DNA from: Lumnitzera littorea
Lineage: Eukaryota > Streptophyta > Magnoliopsida > Myrtales > Combretaceae
Direction of reading: 5' to 3'
Length of the DNA stretch: 64,000 bases
Assembly: GCA_024138015.1 (NCBI GenBank)
Contig: JAMXBB010000011.1
Coordinates: 26,535,984 to 26,599,983 of the forward strand
The position numbers were made by a program, and so were the translations under genes. Below are positions 62,908 through 64,000 of the stretch, piece by piece. How positions within the stretch are numbered: the stretch's first letter is position 1; every line of letters starts with the position of its first letter. Below the pieces are notes generated by a model that saw nothing but the letters and a program-made list of their open reading frames with translations, ran no database searches and was not told where the DNA came from.

Positions 62908-64000
62908 CTTTGGTGTTGAAATTGGGTTAGAGAATGGAAGGGTATTAATAGGGATTTTCGGGCAGACGAGAGGAGTGAGAAACCTAACAGTCTTAGTTAG
63001 GGATTGCTTGTGGAGGAGGAGAAGGAGAAGAAGGCAAATGAAATGATGACACGGGGATGGTTTGAGAGGGGGACCGATGAATGGTAGTTGCTTTGAGGGG
63101 TTATTTTTGGCATTTGCAAAGGGGTTTATTGGTGAAGTCATATAAAATGGATAATGGTATTGCTGGTTTTTTGGGGATTGTGTTGATAACAAAAAAACGG
63201 AATATGGCAACTCTGCTACACTGTTGTTGGTTTTTAATTAATTTTTTCTTGGGATGTGCACTACACGTCGCCTCGTATTTGCAGAGATATATATAAAATA
63301 AGATGGTTATGGCGTTCCCTTTAACGAATATTACCGTATCATGCACCGCAATGTGTGTGGAAAATTTAACATTTGATTTTATTATTTCTTCATTATACCA
63401 TGACATGACAATAGATTTGTTTATAGATATCCATAAATATCATTTACTTAACAAAATCATAGATAAAAAATTATAGTAAATTAAATTACTTAAGAAAGCA
63501 AAAAGGATTAGAAAAGTGTCAATTAAATTCTAGCTAATTAACATAATAAGGCAATAATGTATGTAAAATTATGTAGTGATCGTTATTTGTACTTACATAA
63601 ATCATAAGATAACTCAAACAATGAAAATACTTTAAAGTTATGAAAAATACATATAATATAGAAATTCTAATTAGTTGTAATACGAGAGTAATGAAAATCC
63701 ACAACCTAAAACATTGACATGAGAATGAGAAAAGTAAATTGTATTTTATAAAAGTCTATATATAGATATAAAATAAATGATAATAGAGTGATTAATATTT
63801 ACTCTTAACAATTCTACGTAATAATGGCATCTTTTTGACAAATTTTAAAAGATTCTCTAATGAAATCCTCGTTAATTTGCTTTAATAAATTTAGATAGAT
63901 GTATACATAATTTTAAGGTATAAGGAGAATGTGGAGTCTTAAAAAATCGTACTATTATCCTGATAATATAATATAGATAGTAAATTCATGATAGAATTCC
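62908..64000 (-). promoter_or_regulatory. Upstream region of the RD19-type gene
   Basis: Holds the 5' UTR and promoter. The frame of exon 1 stays open upstream to an in-frame ATG at 63210, 101 codons before the assigned start. That extension is Pro/Ser/Leu-rich and unlike the family, so it is treated as leader. A TATA-like run (63288-63297) is a possible core promoter about 385 bp before the start. The far end (63400-64000) is AT-rich with no gene seen. Confidence 0.4.

Overview
The window is nuclear DNA from a flowering plant, almost certainly a eudicot. The evidence is GT-AG introns, plant-specific paralogues of two conserved genes, plant LTR retrotransposons, and degraded plastid and mitochondrial DNA. 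I cannot name the species. About 43 kb on the left is repeat-rich and gene-poor. The right ~15 kb holds two well-preserved genes.

Layout, left to right. (1) 1-5037: a decayed Ty3/gypsy element (A) whose integrase is split by a 1.22-kb solo LTR. (2) 5366-6845: a DNA transposon with ~250-bp inverted repeats that carries a GRF zinc-finger gene, now broken. (3) 8537-16427: a gypsy element (B) with target duplications, a tRNA-Met-type primer site and dead gag-pol. Its 5' LTR holds a 228-bp Cassandra-like LTR with a 5S-rRNA-derived core. (4) 16428-21427: AT-rich DNA with no recognised gene. (5) About 21428-38400: a scrambled patchwork of organelle DNA. Plastid rrn23, ycf2, clpP, rpl22, rrn16, ycf1 and psbA pieces and a mitochondrial rrn18 end are recognisable. 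The patchwork was later split by a minus-strand gypsy element (C, 23626-29869) and a gag-only LTR element (D, 30199-35718). (6) 38633-41504: a 2.87-kb solo LTR with a perfect TCTCC duplication. (7) 42250-43547: a TA-flanked element with Emigrant/pogo-like ends. (8) 43550-49154: AT-rich intergenic DNA.

Genes. VHA-a (vacuolar H+-ATPase subunit a, a2/a3 tonoplast type) lies on the plus strand in 18 coding exons, 49398-57970, and encodes 814 residues. It converges on an RD19-type (cathepsin F-like) papain-family cysteine protease on the minus strand, in four exons at 60308-62907, encoding 369 residues. Both reading frames close exactly across all inferred splice sites, and their key residues are present, so both look functional. 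One energises and acidifies the vacuole and the other is predicted to act in vacuolar or secretory compartments, but their adjacency is probably coincidental.

The retroelements are old. Their coding regions are broken mostly by C-to-T and G-to-A type changes, as expected for DNA that was methylated for a long time.
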